Assembly (NCBI RefSeq): GCF_036373705.1
Contig: NW_027102744.1
Coordinates: 1 to 64,000, forward strand
Direction of reading: 5' to 3'
Length of the DNA stretch: 64,000 nucleotides
From: Amia ocellicauda
Lineage: Eukaryota > Chordata > Actinopteri > Amiiformes > Amiidae
The notes below the pieces were generated by a model, which was not told the DNA's origin, ran no database searches, and saw only the letters and a program-made list of their open reading frames with translations. Each line of letters starts with the position of its first letter. Within the stretch, counting starts at the first letter, position 1. Positions 10,111-19,977 of this stretch are shown here, one piece after another. The position numbers and the translations under genes are program-made.

Positions 10111-10454
10111 TGTAGCGTAAGGTACACTTATAAATTTCAATTAAAGAAGTGAATTCATAGTATCACCTTATCACGAATCCTGGAGTCTTTTAGAACTCAA
10201 TTTCTGTAATAATTGGACGCAGACACCAATTCCAAAGATATAAATTGTCAAATTTATTTAAAAACAAAGACTAAATGTAGCACTACACTAATTATACAAA
10301 AGGGAAAAACTAATTAAAATTCAACTCTAGATCAACAAATCAAAGACAAATCACTTCCGTGACCAAATCAAAGACCATGGGATCACATAGGATAACACAC
10401 AAATCGTTAAACAAAAAAGGTTATAAACACATTGACTACAATACCGGTTAGTAA
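10111..10454 (-). mobile_element. LTR fragment of the array-associated LTR family
   Basis: Read on the minus strand it is the last 344 bases of the 1.9-kb LTR found whole at 15115-16989. It begins on the plus strand with the terminus TGTAGCGTAAGG and stops matching after ataccggttagtaa. Fossil fragment. Confidence 0.85.
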
Positions 10455-10688
10455 TTCTAGGAATCACTAAGAAACAGTTGAAAGTGCTAAATTGCAGTTT
10501 CAGAAGATGAAAAAAAACTGTAACTGATGGGATATGTAGTACTTTATACTCGAGTGGTCTATGCGATTACACCCTGTTGGTGTTATTAAGAACGCCAAGT
10601 ACCAGAATGCAGAGCGGGACTGTTTTTTGTGCCGTGACTTGTCGGGGGAAAAACGCGCAGAAAAAACGGATGAGAAGGTGAAGGTAGT

Positions 10689-10902
10689 ATGGCGGTGATG
10701 CACGCGTTGGTGAAGTGGGAAAGCGGGGTCGACAAAGACTCTTACAGCGTGATTCCCACTGCTTGCTTTCGCAATTTTGATTTATTCAGCATTGCTGATG
10801 ATGACGAAGAGACGACTCGAAACTTCAGAGCAGAGTGGAGAGACATGAACAAACCTCCAAAAGGTGGATGGCCTGTCCATGAAGCGCAGATCATTATGAC
10901 TG
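10689..10902 (+). CDS. BEN-domain gene, first coding exon
   Basis: ATG at 10689 in the context agtatggcgg. The exon encodes AVMHALVKWESGVDK, SVIPTACFRNFDLFS and GGWPVHEAQIIMTG, and ends at a donor tg|gtaaaa (10903). The start, a 'valine-lysine-phenylalanine/tryptophan' strand followed by 'VIP' and a later 'W..AQI', resembles the N-terminal module of vertebrate BEN-domain proteins of the BEND5 type. That is family resemblance by eye, not a named orthologue. The upstream 10455-10688 is moderately GC-rich and unassigned. BEN proteins generally act as DNA-binding transcriptional repressors in the nucleus. Confidence 0.7.
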
Positions 10903-11299
10903 GTAAAAATGTTTATTTAAAAAAAAAAAACATTAAAGTCTTTACATGCTATTTGATATATACAATCACAGTATATTTGAAATGAATGTTTAAGTTATTA
11001 ATGTGTTGTACTTCTAACATACTCTTATAACATGGTAGGTGGTGGTGAGGGCACTAAAAACTCGTCATACTTGACTGGCATTTGTAAGAACGATTTATTG
11101 TGTGTTGTGCTTTACAATAAAATCCCCCAAATCACAAAATAAATTAAACCAGATATAATTTAACTTCAGTTTTGATTCAGTGTTGGCTGTTCATCTTAAT
11201 TTGTATGGTCAAAGCACAGTATTTTTATGACAAATAAATATAATCCCCAAATATCTGTGGACATAATGCAGGGTTTTATTTATTTTATTTTTATTTTAG

Positions 11300-11433
11300 G
11301 AAAAGAAGGTGAACTAAGAAGAAAACTTAATGACCTAACAAAAATGCCCTCTCCTAAAATGAAGAGAGTACCTAAAACAAACAAAAAACTTCAAATTTCA
11401 GATGATAGTGACCTTGATGAACCACAGTTACCG
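11300..11433 (+). CDS. BEN-domain gene, second coding exon
   Basis: Acceptor ttattttag (to 11299) and donor ccg|gtgaga (11434). The phase fits exon 1 (one base carried over gives GGA). It encodes a lysine-rich linker, KEGELRRKLNDLTKMPSP followed by KMKRVPKTNKKL, and an acidic cluster DDSDLDEP. This resembles a nuclear localisation signal next to a possible casein-kinase-type acidic stretch; the latter is inference. Confidence 0.7.
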
Positions 11434-11493
11434 GTGAGATAATTACTGCAAATATTAAATAAATGTATTGCAGGATTGTTTTTTTTTAATCAT

Positions 11494-11499
<6 letters not shown>

Positions 11500-11553
<54 letters not shown>
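11500..11553. repeat. TA microsatellite in an intron
   Basis: A pure TA run inside the intron between the second and third exons, about 30 bp upstream of the acceptor at 11585. Confidence 0.95.
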
Positions 11554-11556
<3 letters not shown>

Positions 11557-11585
11557 TTTTAAACTCTTTTTCTCTCTGAATACAG

Positions 11586-11757
11586 CACAAAATAAGAAAG
11601 AAAACCGATGGAGCTTCAAGAATTAGATCCCATCACATTCTACAGACATTTAAAGAGTCCAGTGAAGTTGAGCTACAGCAAAAAGTTAAGCAGCTCGATA
11701 AGGAAAACACAAGACTTAAAAATGAAAACCAATGTCTTCGAAACCGTATGGTTGATG
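11586..11757 (+). CDS. BEN-domain gene, coiled-coil exon
   Basis: Acceptor aatacag (to 11585), donor gatg|gtaagt (11758). In phase it encodes a basic start (HKIRKKTDGASRIRSHH) and then a heptad-like region, VELQQKVKQLDKENTRLK and NENQCLRNRMVD, with Leu or Val at the a/d positions. This is a short coiled coil suited to dimerisation and commonly placed before a BEN domain. Confidence 0.75.
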
Positions 11758-12028
11758 GTAAGTTTTTTTATTTATAGCAAATAATTCCTTACCTTGATAA
11801 ATGTTATTCTTAAGTAATTTAGATTCCAGAGTAATGTATTATAGTTGATCATACTGAAGTAATCTAGAACCACAATACAGACTCGTAATGTGCACTGTCT
11901 AATAGTTTAATAATACTGATTATTAAATAAAGTTTTTCAACATAACTTCATAATCCTACATTAATGACTATATGCATTACATTAGACCTGGTAATTGTTG
12001 TATTTTATCTTTTTTATTTTTTTCGTAG

Positions 12029-12294
12029 CTAATGTTAATGACCCACAAAAAGGTCAGTTTGCCAATAACATAGAGCAAGTCTCTCAAGTATAATTGCAGG
12101 CATTGATGGTTTTGTTTTCACTTTGTATTAAATATATTACTAGAAATGATTATCAATCAATTTTGGACAATCTGAAAAAAATTGTAACAAAAGCCACATT
12201 TATCAGCAATGAAGACAAAAGTGTGTCACCATCAAGTGGTTCTGACAGCCCCACAGCAAATTGTTCTGAATCTGACAAAGAATCACCAAAACAG
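12029..12294 (+). CDS. BEN-domain gene, linker exons (model uncertain)
   Basis: After the acceptor ttcgtag (to 12028) a short segment, ANVNDPQK, leads to a possible donor aag|gtcagt (12053). A second open segment ends at cag|gtgtaa (12295) and encodes SILDNLKKIVTKATFIS and SVSPSSGSDSPTANCSESD, a serine-rich linker. The phases of the two pieces do not fit any acceptor that I could choose (tattactag at 12143 or ttatcag at 12206), so either the junction is unusual or this part is damaged. The right-hand phase (0) does fit the BEN exon. Confidence 0.5.
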
Positions 12295-12632
12295 GTGTAA
12301 CACTCTTGGTCTACAATATTACAAAGACAAGGTAAAAATATATATATTGAAAACAAATATTGGTTGTAAACAATCTAATGATGCTACATTATCAGGTATA
12401 TTCATAGTTATAGTTGATAATAAGAATGTAATTGAATTATGGGTGTCACAGATTCACTGACTTTATTATGTCTGTAAATTAATAAACTTAGAATTGAGAC
12501 ATACTGTGGTCTTTAATAACACATTTCTGTAACAAAATCACAGCCTCACTGATAATGTCTGAGTATTCCACTTAACATAATATAAGAATAGTTTGGGGAT
12601 AAACTTGTTTTTTATTTACCATTGTCTTTTAG

Positions 12633-12950
12633 GTGGAAATATTCCCAGGCACTGGAGTTTACATTGACAAACTGTCCTGGATCCTTGCAGAGAGGTGCAG
12701 CACGAATACGTCATATGCAAGAACCCTGACGGTTGCTGTCTTTGACTTTCCAACATTACTAAAGAGCAATCTTCGTGGTGGTGGCAGAAAGAGAGATCCA
12801 ACTTCGGAGACATTAAGATCCTCATTGATGTTATTGAGGATCATATACAGCTGCCTTCGGAAGGACACGACGTGTTTCAGTTGCGGGGCTTTGCAGCCCA
12901 GCGGGACCCTCTTAATGCCGGACATCAGCTGCCCGAGCCGGTGCGGATGA
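12633..12950 (+). CDS. BEN domain exon, apparently frameshifted
   Basis: Acceptor gtcttttag (to 12632). It encodes VEIFPGTGVYIDKLSWILAE, then TSYARTLTVAVFDFPTLLK and SNLRGGGRKRDPTSETL. This is the core of a BEN domain: an N-terminal strand, the 'AR.L...F....L..SNL.G' signature and the conserved Gly/Lys-rich turn. From about 12825 the expected last helix (ILIDVIEDHIQLP) is in a different frame from the start, which implies a one-base loss near 12820-12830 or an assembly error. With the frame as given, the protein ends at 12950 with unrelated residues. The C-terminal helix contributes to DNA binding in this family, so the product is probably impaired. Confidence 0.75.
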   Translation: MEIFPGTGVYIDKLSWILAERCSTNTSYARTLTVAVFDFPTLLKSNLRGGGRKRDPTSETLRSSLMLLRIIYSCLRKDTTCFSCGALQPSGTLLMPDISCPSRCG

Positions 12951-13470
12951 ACAGAGGGACGTTAGACAGCGTTACCTTCCGGGCAGGAGCAGCGAGCGGC
13001 AACACCGGGGTGAAAGTGTCGTCTAACACTGTGCCATTAGCCACTAGCTGATTGAGCAGATCAGTGGTTTTTAAGAAGATAACAATGGCAGCAGACTTGA
13101 TATTTTCACACCCTGCTACCTCCCCAACCGCTAACACACACTGCTCTAGGGGGCAGAACTGCACCGGAGCGATCTTGACTCCATGGCGTCGGGTCAGTTT
13201 TTCTTATCAAAGACGCATTCAGGGGGTCCGACCCCCCGACCCGGGAAGAACTACCGGAACTCCCCCCTCCCCTCCCCTGTTCCCCCACAATAAGAAAAGC
13301 ACTGAAAACAGAAGACAAAATAAACAAACTGAAAAAAGTAAAGCAACAAAAAAACGCAGCCAAAGGACAGAGCTCTCAGCAGCACTCCCGCTCACTGCAG
13401 ACCCCTCCCACACACTCCCAGCTGAGAGAGAGAGAGAGAGAGAGTGTTAGTGTCTGTCTGTCTCTCTCTC
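12850..13470. other. GC-rich, CpG-containing stretch after the BEN exon
   Basis: Clearly richer in CG than its neighbours. It continues the shifted BEN-exon frame to a TGA near 13050 and then passes through C-rich low-complexity sequence (13230-13290) into a GA run. It could be the 3' end of the BEN gene plus a small CpG island. I found no convincing gene on either strand. Confidence 0.4.
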
Positions 13471-13487
13471 TCTGTAGATGCATCATA

Positions 13488-14040
13488 GGGAACATATGTA
13501 ACAATCTCTCTTTTTGTTTACCAAAAATGAGAATTAATGTATTTCAAGTGGGTGTTGCCTTGGTTGGAAACGTTTTAAGATTATTTATGAAGTGTAAAGT
13601 GGATTTGTCTCAGTTCTCTGTAGTTTTCAATGTATGTGCCATTCAGTAGCGTTCATGTTACAGATATGCCCTATGCAGTGGTAGGGTCAATAAAATGTCA
13701 GTAAAACTTTATTTTAGCAATTATGGAGGGGAAGAACTGCAAATAGAGGGTCCCCACTAATTATCTAACTTACCAACAACGTTTAAAATTAGGTCTTGCG
13801 AAGCTGCCAAATAATGCTGTATAATCGTATGTGTCTTCATACAACGGCTGCTATAGTCTGATAGCTTTGATTATATATATATATATATATATTTTCTTGT
13901 GAACCACAAATGCTATTTGCTTGATTTTTACAGAGTATGTTATAAATACCATTCTTATGAAGCCTGACAAATTGTATGCTGTAATTATGAATATTTTCAA
14001 ATCATTTGTTTGTTTTTCCTAACATGTTACAAATGTTCCC
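13488..14040. mobile_element. MITE-like element with GGGAACATNTGTAACA ends
   Basis: 553 bp between inverted ends gggaacatatgtaaca and tgttacaaatgttccc, with TA outside both (13486-13487, 14041-14042). No coding capacity. The TA duplication suggests a Tc1/mariner-related non-autonomous element. Further isolated ends occur at 14201 and in 3763-3812. A TA run lies at about 13873-13892. Confidence 0.65.
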
Positions 14041-14640
14041 TATGTGAAAGATGCATTATATCTTAATAATGTCTAAACAATTAAAGATATACAGATTATT
14101 ATTTTTGGTAAAGTTATAATACATTGCTATTAACTATGTGTGTCAGTAAAAGTTTAAATTTCCTAAAGGATTTTTATTGATCTTGCAAAATAAGTGTTTA
14201 GGGAACATTTGTAACATAGAGGTGGGTTAGCCACCGAGTAAGGGCAGCGGCTCCGGCTCCAGCACCATCACCATGTCGCTGGAAAAGCACTAAGTGAGCT
14301 CACAGTGAGCTCAGTGTAATGTCTGCTCTGGTGAGCTCACAGTGTGACCTAGTCGTGAGTTCACGTCTTCACTGGGTAGTCCTTGACAACTTAATTGACT
14401 CAAATCTTGGGCTTAATTGGTCAAAATGACCATTGGTTGAAGGTACTCAGGGACTGATGTGTAGAGAGACTTATTAAACCTGCAGGATTGTGGTTTTCCC
14501 AGATCAGAATTAACCAGATCACCACAAAGGAACATGGTAGGTGCTATTGCAACACACATTACACAAATACATTGAAATCCAAGTTTGCAGTGGTCCTTGG
14601 GCCATTGTGTGGTGATCCAGATCACTTCAGCAGGAATTTT
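14041..14640. other. unassigned stretch with a third MITE end
   Basis: A lone gggaacatttgtaaca end with TA before it sits at 14201. 14290-14365 has three close repeats of the palindromic word gtgagctcac or variants. Otherwise no recognisable feature. Confidence 0.4.
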
Positions 14641-14656
14641 GCAGCGGTCTGGACTA

Positions 14657-14735
14657 CCTCTCTCTCTCTCTCTCTCTCAATTCAGTGCATTTGTATTGTC
14701 AAAGCAATTGGACATGCATACATACATACATACGT
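14657..14735 (+). repeat. TC run and repeat R core, inserted in a Tc1 remnant
   Basis: TC microsatellite, the aattcagtgcatttgtattg core and a CATA run, abutting Tc1 coding sequence at about 14736 without a visible target duplication. Confidence 0.65.
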
Positions 14736-15114
14736 CTGATGAGTCTCGATTTCAGAGTCAGAATTTGGTGTATACAGAATGAGAACATGGATCCATCATG
14801 CCTTGTTACCACTGTGCAGGCTGGTGGTGGTGGTGTAATGGTGTGGGGGATGTTTTCTTGGCACACTTTAGGCCCCTTAGTGCCAATCGGGCATCGTTTA
14901 AATGCCACGGCCCATTGTTTCTGACCATGTCCATCCCTTTATGACCACCATGTACCCGTCCTCTGATGGCTACTTCCAGCAGGATAATGCACCATGTCAC
15001 AAAGGTCGAATCATTTCAAATTGGTTTCTTGAACATGACAATGAGTTCACTGTACTAAACTGGCAACCACAGTCACCAGATCTCAACCCAATAGAGCATC
15101 TTTGGGATGTGGTG
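14736..15114 (+). pseudogene. Tc1-like transposase fragment, different family from 7835-9063
   Basis: Encodes the central and C-terminal DDE region: SDESRF (first Asp; the words DES overlap the left junction), QAGGGGVMVWGMFSW, HPFMTTMYPSSDGYFQQDNA (second Asp) and QSPDLNPIEHLWDVV (third acidic residue, Glu). The frame changes near 14905-14915, where the usual 'LNATAYL(S/T)IVADHV' junction is shortened. The N-terminal DNA-binding part is missing on the left, and the LTR at 15115 cuts it off on the right, so it is an older insertion invaded by the LTR element. Confidence 0.88.
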
Positions 15115-16506
15115 TGTAGCGTTATGTTGGGTGTATTTGGATAAGAGTATTTGGGCTCTGAGCTGAAGCACGGATCTAAAGAAGACCTCTCCCCCCCAAA
15201 GTTATCAGATTTCCTTAGCTCATCAGCTTGGAACTGGTTTGCATCAAAGTGACAGTTTTGGGGAGGATGGCACCGAGAAGAGGCCAAATAGTTTGTTATT
15301 CTGCTATGAGATGTCTGGAGAAAGGGGCCTGTTGGTGATAAAAACTCTTTGAAGTGGATGAGAGCTGAAATCCCGACATAGAGCTACGAACCCAGGCCAA
15401 CCGGCATTTCCAAAAGATGGCATGGATTGACATCAGTCATAAATCAAGCCCCCCTCCAATAGGACACTGGGGGCTGAAACCGAAATCCAATCTCAAGAAC
15501 TCAGGAACCAATCACCTATTGATCTGACAGACTATAAAGGACAAACACGGCCTTTCTTTCTCTCTCTCTCTCACCTGAACCAGTAACTCGCTGCCACAGC
15601 ATAACCTGTAGCTCTGTTGCCAGAACCGGAATCAGAAACCAACCAAGTCTTTGCCGGCAACAGAAGAGTTAAACTGGGAGAAGGAGATTGAGCCGTACGA
15701 AGAATTCTTTTAAAGGACTTTATTAAATAAAGAACTTTACAGACTGCACTGCCCGCCTGTGCCCACCTGATCAGTGGAGTTTTACAGCTGGACAATTGAC
15801 TAAGTCGACTGAATACGAAAGTGTCAGTCATTTAAATAGCTATTTGAGTCTTAAGAAACTTGACCCTTGGAACAAACAGGGCCCTGCTTTCCTCAAAGAC
15901 TTCATCTTCAAGTAACTACGGTGGAACCCCAGCTTACAAAGAAGATTTTGTGCACAACCTTGGAGCCTTCAAACCAGTGGAAAATCTGTTTGGAAACGAC
16001 TCTACTTTCGCGAAACCCCAACTTCCAGGTGCATCGACTGAGTGGAAGTTCTTGGACAAAGCCGAACCGGACTGCCTTTGTTCCAACCACACGGAACTCG
16101 TGCCGTGTGCTGTTATCTGAGCCGGAAGCCAGAGAGGCCTATCTGCGACGAAGTTCACATAAGTTTAACAGTTTGGAGTTCATGATTCATGACATTTGAG
16201 AAATCAATTAGAAATGTTAATCTGTGATTCATAACTCTAGAATGTGTAATATCATTTAGTTTTCTTAAATATAAATGTGTGTTGCATTAAACTGTTTTGT
16301 TGATAATTTTAGAAATAAAATCTGTCAACGCCGAGAAATATCTTCTCATTCCTGTTTTACTGTTTATTCTGAAATTGACACAAGTTAATAGACATTAGAT
16401 TAGTGGTGGCCCTGCCTATCCTTAATCATTGAATAATAATCAGTTAAGGGAAATTGTGGTAACAAGTAATGATAGGATCTTTCTTGGCACCTAAACGTAA
16501 ATGAGA

Positions 16507-16564
<58 letters not shown>

Positions 16565-16989
16565 GAGAAGTTACCTGACATAAATACTAACCTGCGTAGT
16601 TATTTAATGTGTGACTAATAATACTAACGAGAGACTCACCTTCGTCTTACTAACCGGTATTGTAGTCAATGTGTTTATAACCTTTTTTGTTTAACGATTT
16701 GTGTGTTATCATATGCGATCCCATGGTCTTTGATTTGGTCACGGAAGTGATTTGTCTTTGATTTGTTGATCTAGAGTTGAATTTTAATTAGTTTTTCCCT
16801 TTTGTATAATTAGTGTAGTGCTACATTTAGTCTTTGTTTTGAATAAATTTGACAATTTATATCTTTGGAAATGGTGTCTGCGTCAAATTATTACAGAAAT
16901 TGAGTTCTACAAGATTCCAGGATTCGTGATAAGGTGATACTATAAATACACTTCTATAATTGAAATTTATAAGTGTACCTTACGCTACA
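15115..16989 (+). mobile_element. LTR (5') of an LTR retrotransposon, 1.9 kb, with leader
   Basis: Terminal inverted repeats TGTAGCGT and ACGCTACA. Internal signals run in order: TATA-like tataaagga (about 15532) and several aataaa words (about 15724, 16313, 16841). A TA run lies at about 16510-16561. A primer-binding-site-like sequence and about 150 bp of leader follow, then the 5S array begins; no gag or pol is present in the window. Family (Gypsy-like or ERV-like) cannot be set without internal genes. The array LTRs on the minus strand are the same family. Fossil. Confidence 0.85.
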
Positions 16990-16993
16990 TAAT

Positions 16994-17011
16994 TGGTGCC
17001 CCGTGAGAGGA
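16994..17011 (+). other. primer-binding-site-like sequence of the LTR element
   Basis: TGGTGCCCCGTGAGAGGA starts four bases after the LTR. The TGG start and distance are those of a retrotransposon primer-binding site. It is not the complement of the tRNA-Lys or tRNA-Tyr genes of this window, so the link between this LTR family and the tRNA array is not through priming. Confidence 0.6.
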
Positions 17012-17250
17012 ATCTTAGACTGAAAAGAACTAAGTTCTGTAATAGTTATTGGAGAGCTTTGTCCAGAAATCCAGATTCCAAAGGTTAGTAACAAGAAAAC
17101 TTTTGTAGGCACGATACACTGTTTGTACTCTAGGGGACGCTCTAGAATTGCCCACGTGGTATGTGTATTTTTCTTTTTTTTTTTTTTTTTGCTGGAAGTT
17201 CTGTCAATACCCTCCAGCCTTTAAGAGACATCATGCAGCCAGGCCTCTTG

Positions 17251-17370
17251 GCTTGCGGCCACACCGTTCTGAACGCGCCCGATTTCATCAGATCTCGGAA
17301 GCTAAATGGAGCAGCGCCTGATCAGTACTTGGATGGGAGACCTCCTGGAAATACCAGGTACTGCAAGCTT
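17251..17370 (+). rRNA. 5S rRNA, copy 1
   Basis: 120 nt, from gcttgcggccacaccg to ctgcaagctt, followed by T5. It carries the internal control region, including the word tacttggatgggagacc. Departs from the other copies at several sites (gatttcatc, aaatggagcagcgcc, tgatcag), so it is one of the more diverged edge copies. Confidence 0.9.
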
Positions 17371-17585
17371 TTTACGTCTCCTGGGTAACTTCATCGTAGA
17401 TCTTAATACTCTCTTTCTGTCTGGAGGAGATATAATTGATGAAATGTACACGTACCCGGCTACTTTCAACACCCTTTGCTGCACTGATATTTTTTCCTCC
17501 ATTATTCTTTTTCTTTTTTCTTTTTTCTGGAAGTTCCGTCAATATCCGCCAGCCTTTAAGAGACATCATGCAACCAGGCCTCTCG

Positions 17586-17705
17586 GCTTGCGGACACACA
17601 GTCCTGAACGCGCCCGATCTCGTCAGATCTCGGAAACTAAACGGGGCAGGACCTGGTCAGTACTTGGATGGGAGATCTCCAGGAAATACCAGGTGCTGCC
17701 AGCTT
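17586..17705 (+). rRNA. 5S rRNA, copy 2
   Basis: 120 nt. Box A region aaactaaacgggg has a changed first base. ggagatctcc replaces ggagacctcc, and gccagctt replaces gcaagctt at the 3' end, which weakens pairing of the terminal stem. T5 terminator. Confidence 0.9.
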
Positions 17706-17913
17706 TTTACGTCTCCTGGGGAACTTCATCGTAGCTCTTAATACTCTCTTTCTGTCTGGAGAAGATATAATTGAAGAATTGTACACGTACCCGGCTACTT
17801 TCAACACCCTTTGCTGCACTGGTATTTTTCCCTCTATTTTTCTTTTTTTTTTTGCTGGAAGTTCCGTCAATACCCGCCAGCCTTTAAGAGACATCATGCA
17901 GCCAGGCATCTTG

Positions 17914-18033
17914 GCTTGCGGCCACACCATCCTGAACGCGACCGATCTCGTCAGATCTCGGAAGCTAAACGGGGCAGGACCTGGTCAGTACTTGAATGTG
18001 AGACCTCCTGGAAATACCTGGTGCTGCAAGCTT
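17914..18033 (+). rRNA. 5S rRNA, copy 3
   Basis: 120 nt. Box C region altered (cttgaatgtgagacc instead of cttggatgggagacc), so TFIIIA contacts may be weaker. Terminator is only T4. The flanks are otherwise like copy 4, and the pair shares a longer near-identical spacer. Confidence 0.88.
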
Positions 18034-18240
18034 TTACGTCTCCTGGGAAACTTCATCGTAGCTCTTAATACTCTCTTTCTGTCTGGAGAAGATATAATTG
18101 AAGAATTGTACACGTACCCGGCTACTTTCAACACCCTTTGCTGCACTGGTATTTTTCCCTCTATTTTTCTTTTTTTTTTTGCTGGAAGTTCCGTCAATAC
18201 CCGCCAGCCTTTAAGAGATATCATGCAGCCAGCCCTCTTG

Positions 18241-18360
18241 GCTTGCGTCCACACCGTCCTGAACGCGCCCGATCTCGACAGATCTCGGAAGCTAAACGGG
18301 GCAGGGCCTGGTCAGTACTTTGATGGGTGATCTCCTGGAAATACCAGGTGCTGCCAGCTT
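18241..18360 (+). rRNA. 5S rRNA, copy 4
   Basis: 120 nt. gcgtcc at the 5' side, gatctcgacag, tttgatgggtgatc in box C and gccagctt at the 3' end. T5 terminator. Confidence 0.88.
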
Positions 18361-18576
18361 TTTACGTCTCCTGGGAAACTTCATCGTAGCTCTTAATACT
18401 CTCTTTCTGTCTGGAGGTGTTATAATTTAGGAATTGTACACGTACCCGGCTACTATCAACAGCCTTTGCTGCACTGATATTTTTCCCTCCATTTTTCTTT
18501 ATTTTTATTTTTTTTTGCTGGAAGTTCCGTCAATACCCGCCAGCCTTTAAGAGACATCATGCAGCCAGGCCTCTTT

Positions 18577-18696
18577 GCTTGCGGCCACACTGTCCTGAAC
18601 GCGCCCAATCTTGTGAGATCTTGGAAGCAAATCGTGGCAGGGCCTGGTCAGTATTTGGATGGGTGACCTCCTGGAAATACCAGGTACTGCAAACTT
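18577..18696 (+). rRNA. 5S rRNA, copy 5, the most diverged full-length copy
   Basis: 120 nt. caatcttgtgagatcttgga, then gcaaatcgtggcagg in the box A region, tatttggatgggtgacc, and ctgcaaactt at the end. The box A changes and broken terminal stem suggest a pseudogene. Confidence 0.85.
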
Positions 18697-18910
18697 TTTA
18701 CGTCTCCTGGGTTACTTCATCGTAGTTCTTAATTCTCTCTTTCTGTCAGGAGGAGATATAATTGAAGAATTGTACACGTACCCGGCTACTGTCAACACCC
18801 TTTGCTGCACTGATATTTTTCCCTCCATTTTTCATTTTTTTTTTTTTTTTGCTGGAAGTTACGTCAATACCCGCCAGCCATTAAGAGACATCATGCAGCC
18901 TGGCCTCTTG

Positions 18911-19030
18911 GCTTGCGGCCTCACCGTCCTGAACACGCCCGATCTCATCAGATCTCGGAAGCTAAACGGGGCAGGGCCTGATCAGTACTTGCATGGGAGA
19001 CCTCCTGGAAATACCAGGTACTGCAAGCTT
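18911..19030 (+). rRNA. 5S rRNA, copy 6
   Basis: 120 nt. Terminal stem intact (gcttgc/gcaagc), box A aagctaaacggggc, cttgcatgggagacc in box C. T5 terminator. Confidence 0.9.
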
Positions 19031-19247
19031 TTTACGTCTCCTGGGTAACTTCATTGTAGCTCTTAATTCTCTCTTTCTGTCTGGAGGAGATATAATTGAA
19101 GAATTGTACACGTACCCGGCTTCTTTCAACACCCTTTGCTGCACTGATATTTTTCCATCCATTTTTCTTTTTTTTTTTTTTTTTTTTGCTGGAAGTTCCG
19201 TCAATACCCGCCAGCCTTTAAGAGACATCATGCAGCCAGGCGTCTCG

Positions 19248-19367
19248 GCTTGCGGCCTCACCGTCCTGAACGCTACCGATCTTGTCAGATCTCGGAAGCT
19301 AAACGGGGCAGGGCCTGGTCAGTACTTGGATGGGTGACCTCCTGGAAATACCAGGTGCTGCAAGCTT
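19248..19367 (+). rRNA. 5S rRNA, copy 7
   Basis: 120 nt. Terminal stem intact, box A aagctaaacggggc, box C cttggatgggtgacc, T5 terminator. One of the closest to the array consensus. Confidence 0.9.
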
Positions 19368-19575
19368 TTTATGTCTCCTGGGTAACTTCATTGTAGCTCT
19401 TAATTCTCTCTTTCTGTCTGGAGGAGATATAATTGAAGAAATGTACACGTACCCGGCTACTTTCAACACCCTTTGCTGAACTGATATTTTTCCCTCCATT
19501 TTTCTTTTTTTATTTGCTGGAAGTTCCGTCAACACCCGTCTGCCTTAAAGAGACATCATGCAGCCAGGCCTCTCG

Positions 19576-19695
19576 GCTTGCGGCTACACCGTCCTGGACG
19601 CACCCCGTCTCGTCAGATCTCGGAACTTAAACGGGTCAGGGCCTGGTCAGTACTTGGATGGGAGACCTCCTGGAAATACCAGGTGCTGCAAGCTT
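19576..19695 (+). rRNA. 5S rRNA, copy 8
   Basis: 120 nt. ctggacgcaccccgtctcg in the 5' third and aacttaaacgggtcagg in box A. Box C (cttggatgggagacc) and the terminal stem are intact. Confidence 0.9.
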
Positions 19696-19912
19696 TTTAC
19701 GTCACTTGGGTAACTTCATCGTAGCTCTTAATACTCTCTTTCTGTCTGGAGGAGATATAATTGAAGAATTTTACACGTACCCCGCTACTTACAACACCCT
19801 TTGCTGCACTGATATTGTTCCCTCCATTTTTTTTTTTTATTTTTTTTTTTTTGCTGGAAGTTCCGTCAATACCCACCAGCCTTTAAGCGACATCATGCAG
19901 CCAGGCCTCTCT

Positions 19913-19977
19913 GCTTTTGGCCACACCATCCTGAACGCGCCCGATCTCGTCAGATCTCGGAAGCTAAACGGGGCAGG
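19913..19977 (+). pseudogene. 5S rRNA, copy 9, 3'-truncated
   Basis: The first 65 nt of a 5S gene (gcttttggccacaccatc to gctaaacggggcagg), then an abrupt switch to unrelated sequence. Box C and the 3' strand of the terminal stem are missing, so no 5S rRNA can be made. This is the right edge of the array. Confidence 0.93.

Larger units (their letters stand above)
17175..19977 (+). repeat. 5S rDNA tandem array, nine units of about 327-337 bp
   Basis: Starts of the 5S regions are 17251, 17586, 17914, 18241, 18577, 18911, 19248, 19576 and 19913. The spacer is conserved: after the gene a T-run terminator, then cttaatactctctttctgtc, a purine block, tacacgtacccggctact, a variable poly-T, and cctttaagagacatcatgca just upstream of the next gene. 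The tttaaga at about -30 stands where the TATA-like upstream element of fish 5S genes lies. The array begins in the LTR leader region (about 17160) and ends abruptly inside the ninth gene. Confidence 0.95.

Noticed and set aside
17302-19337. Open frames through the 5S array (up to 220 codons)
   Set aside because: They read across 5S genes and spacers in phase only because the unit length is sometimes a multiple of three.
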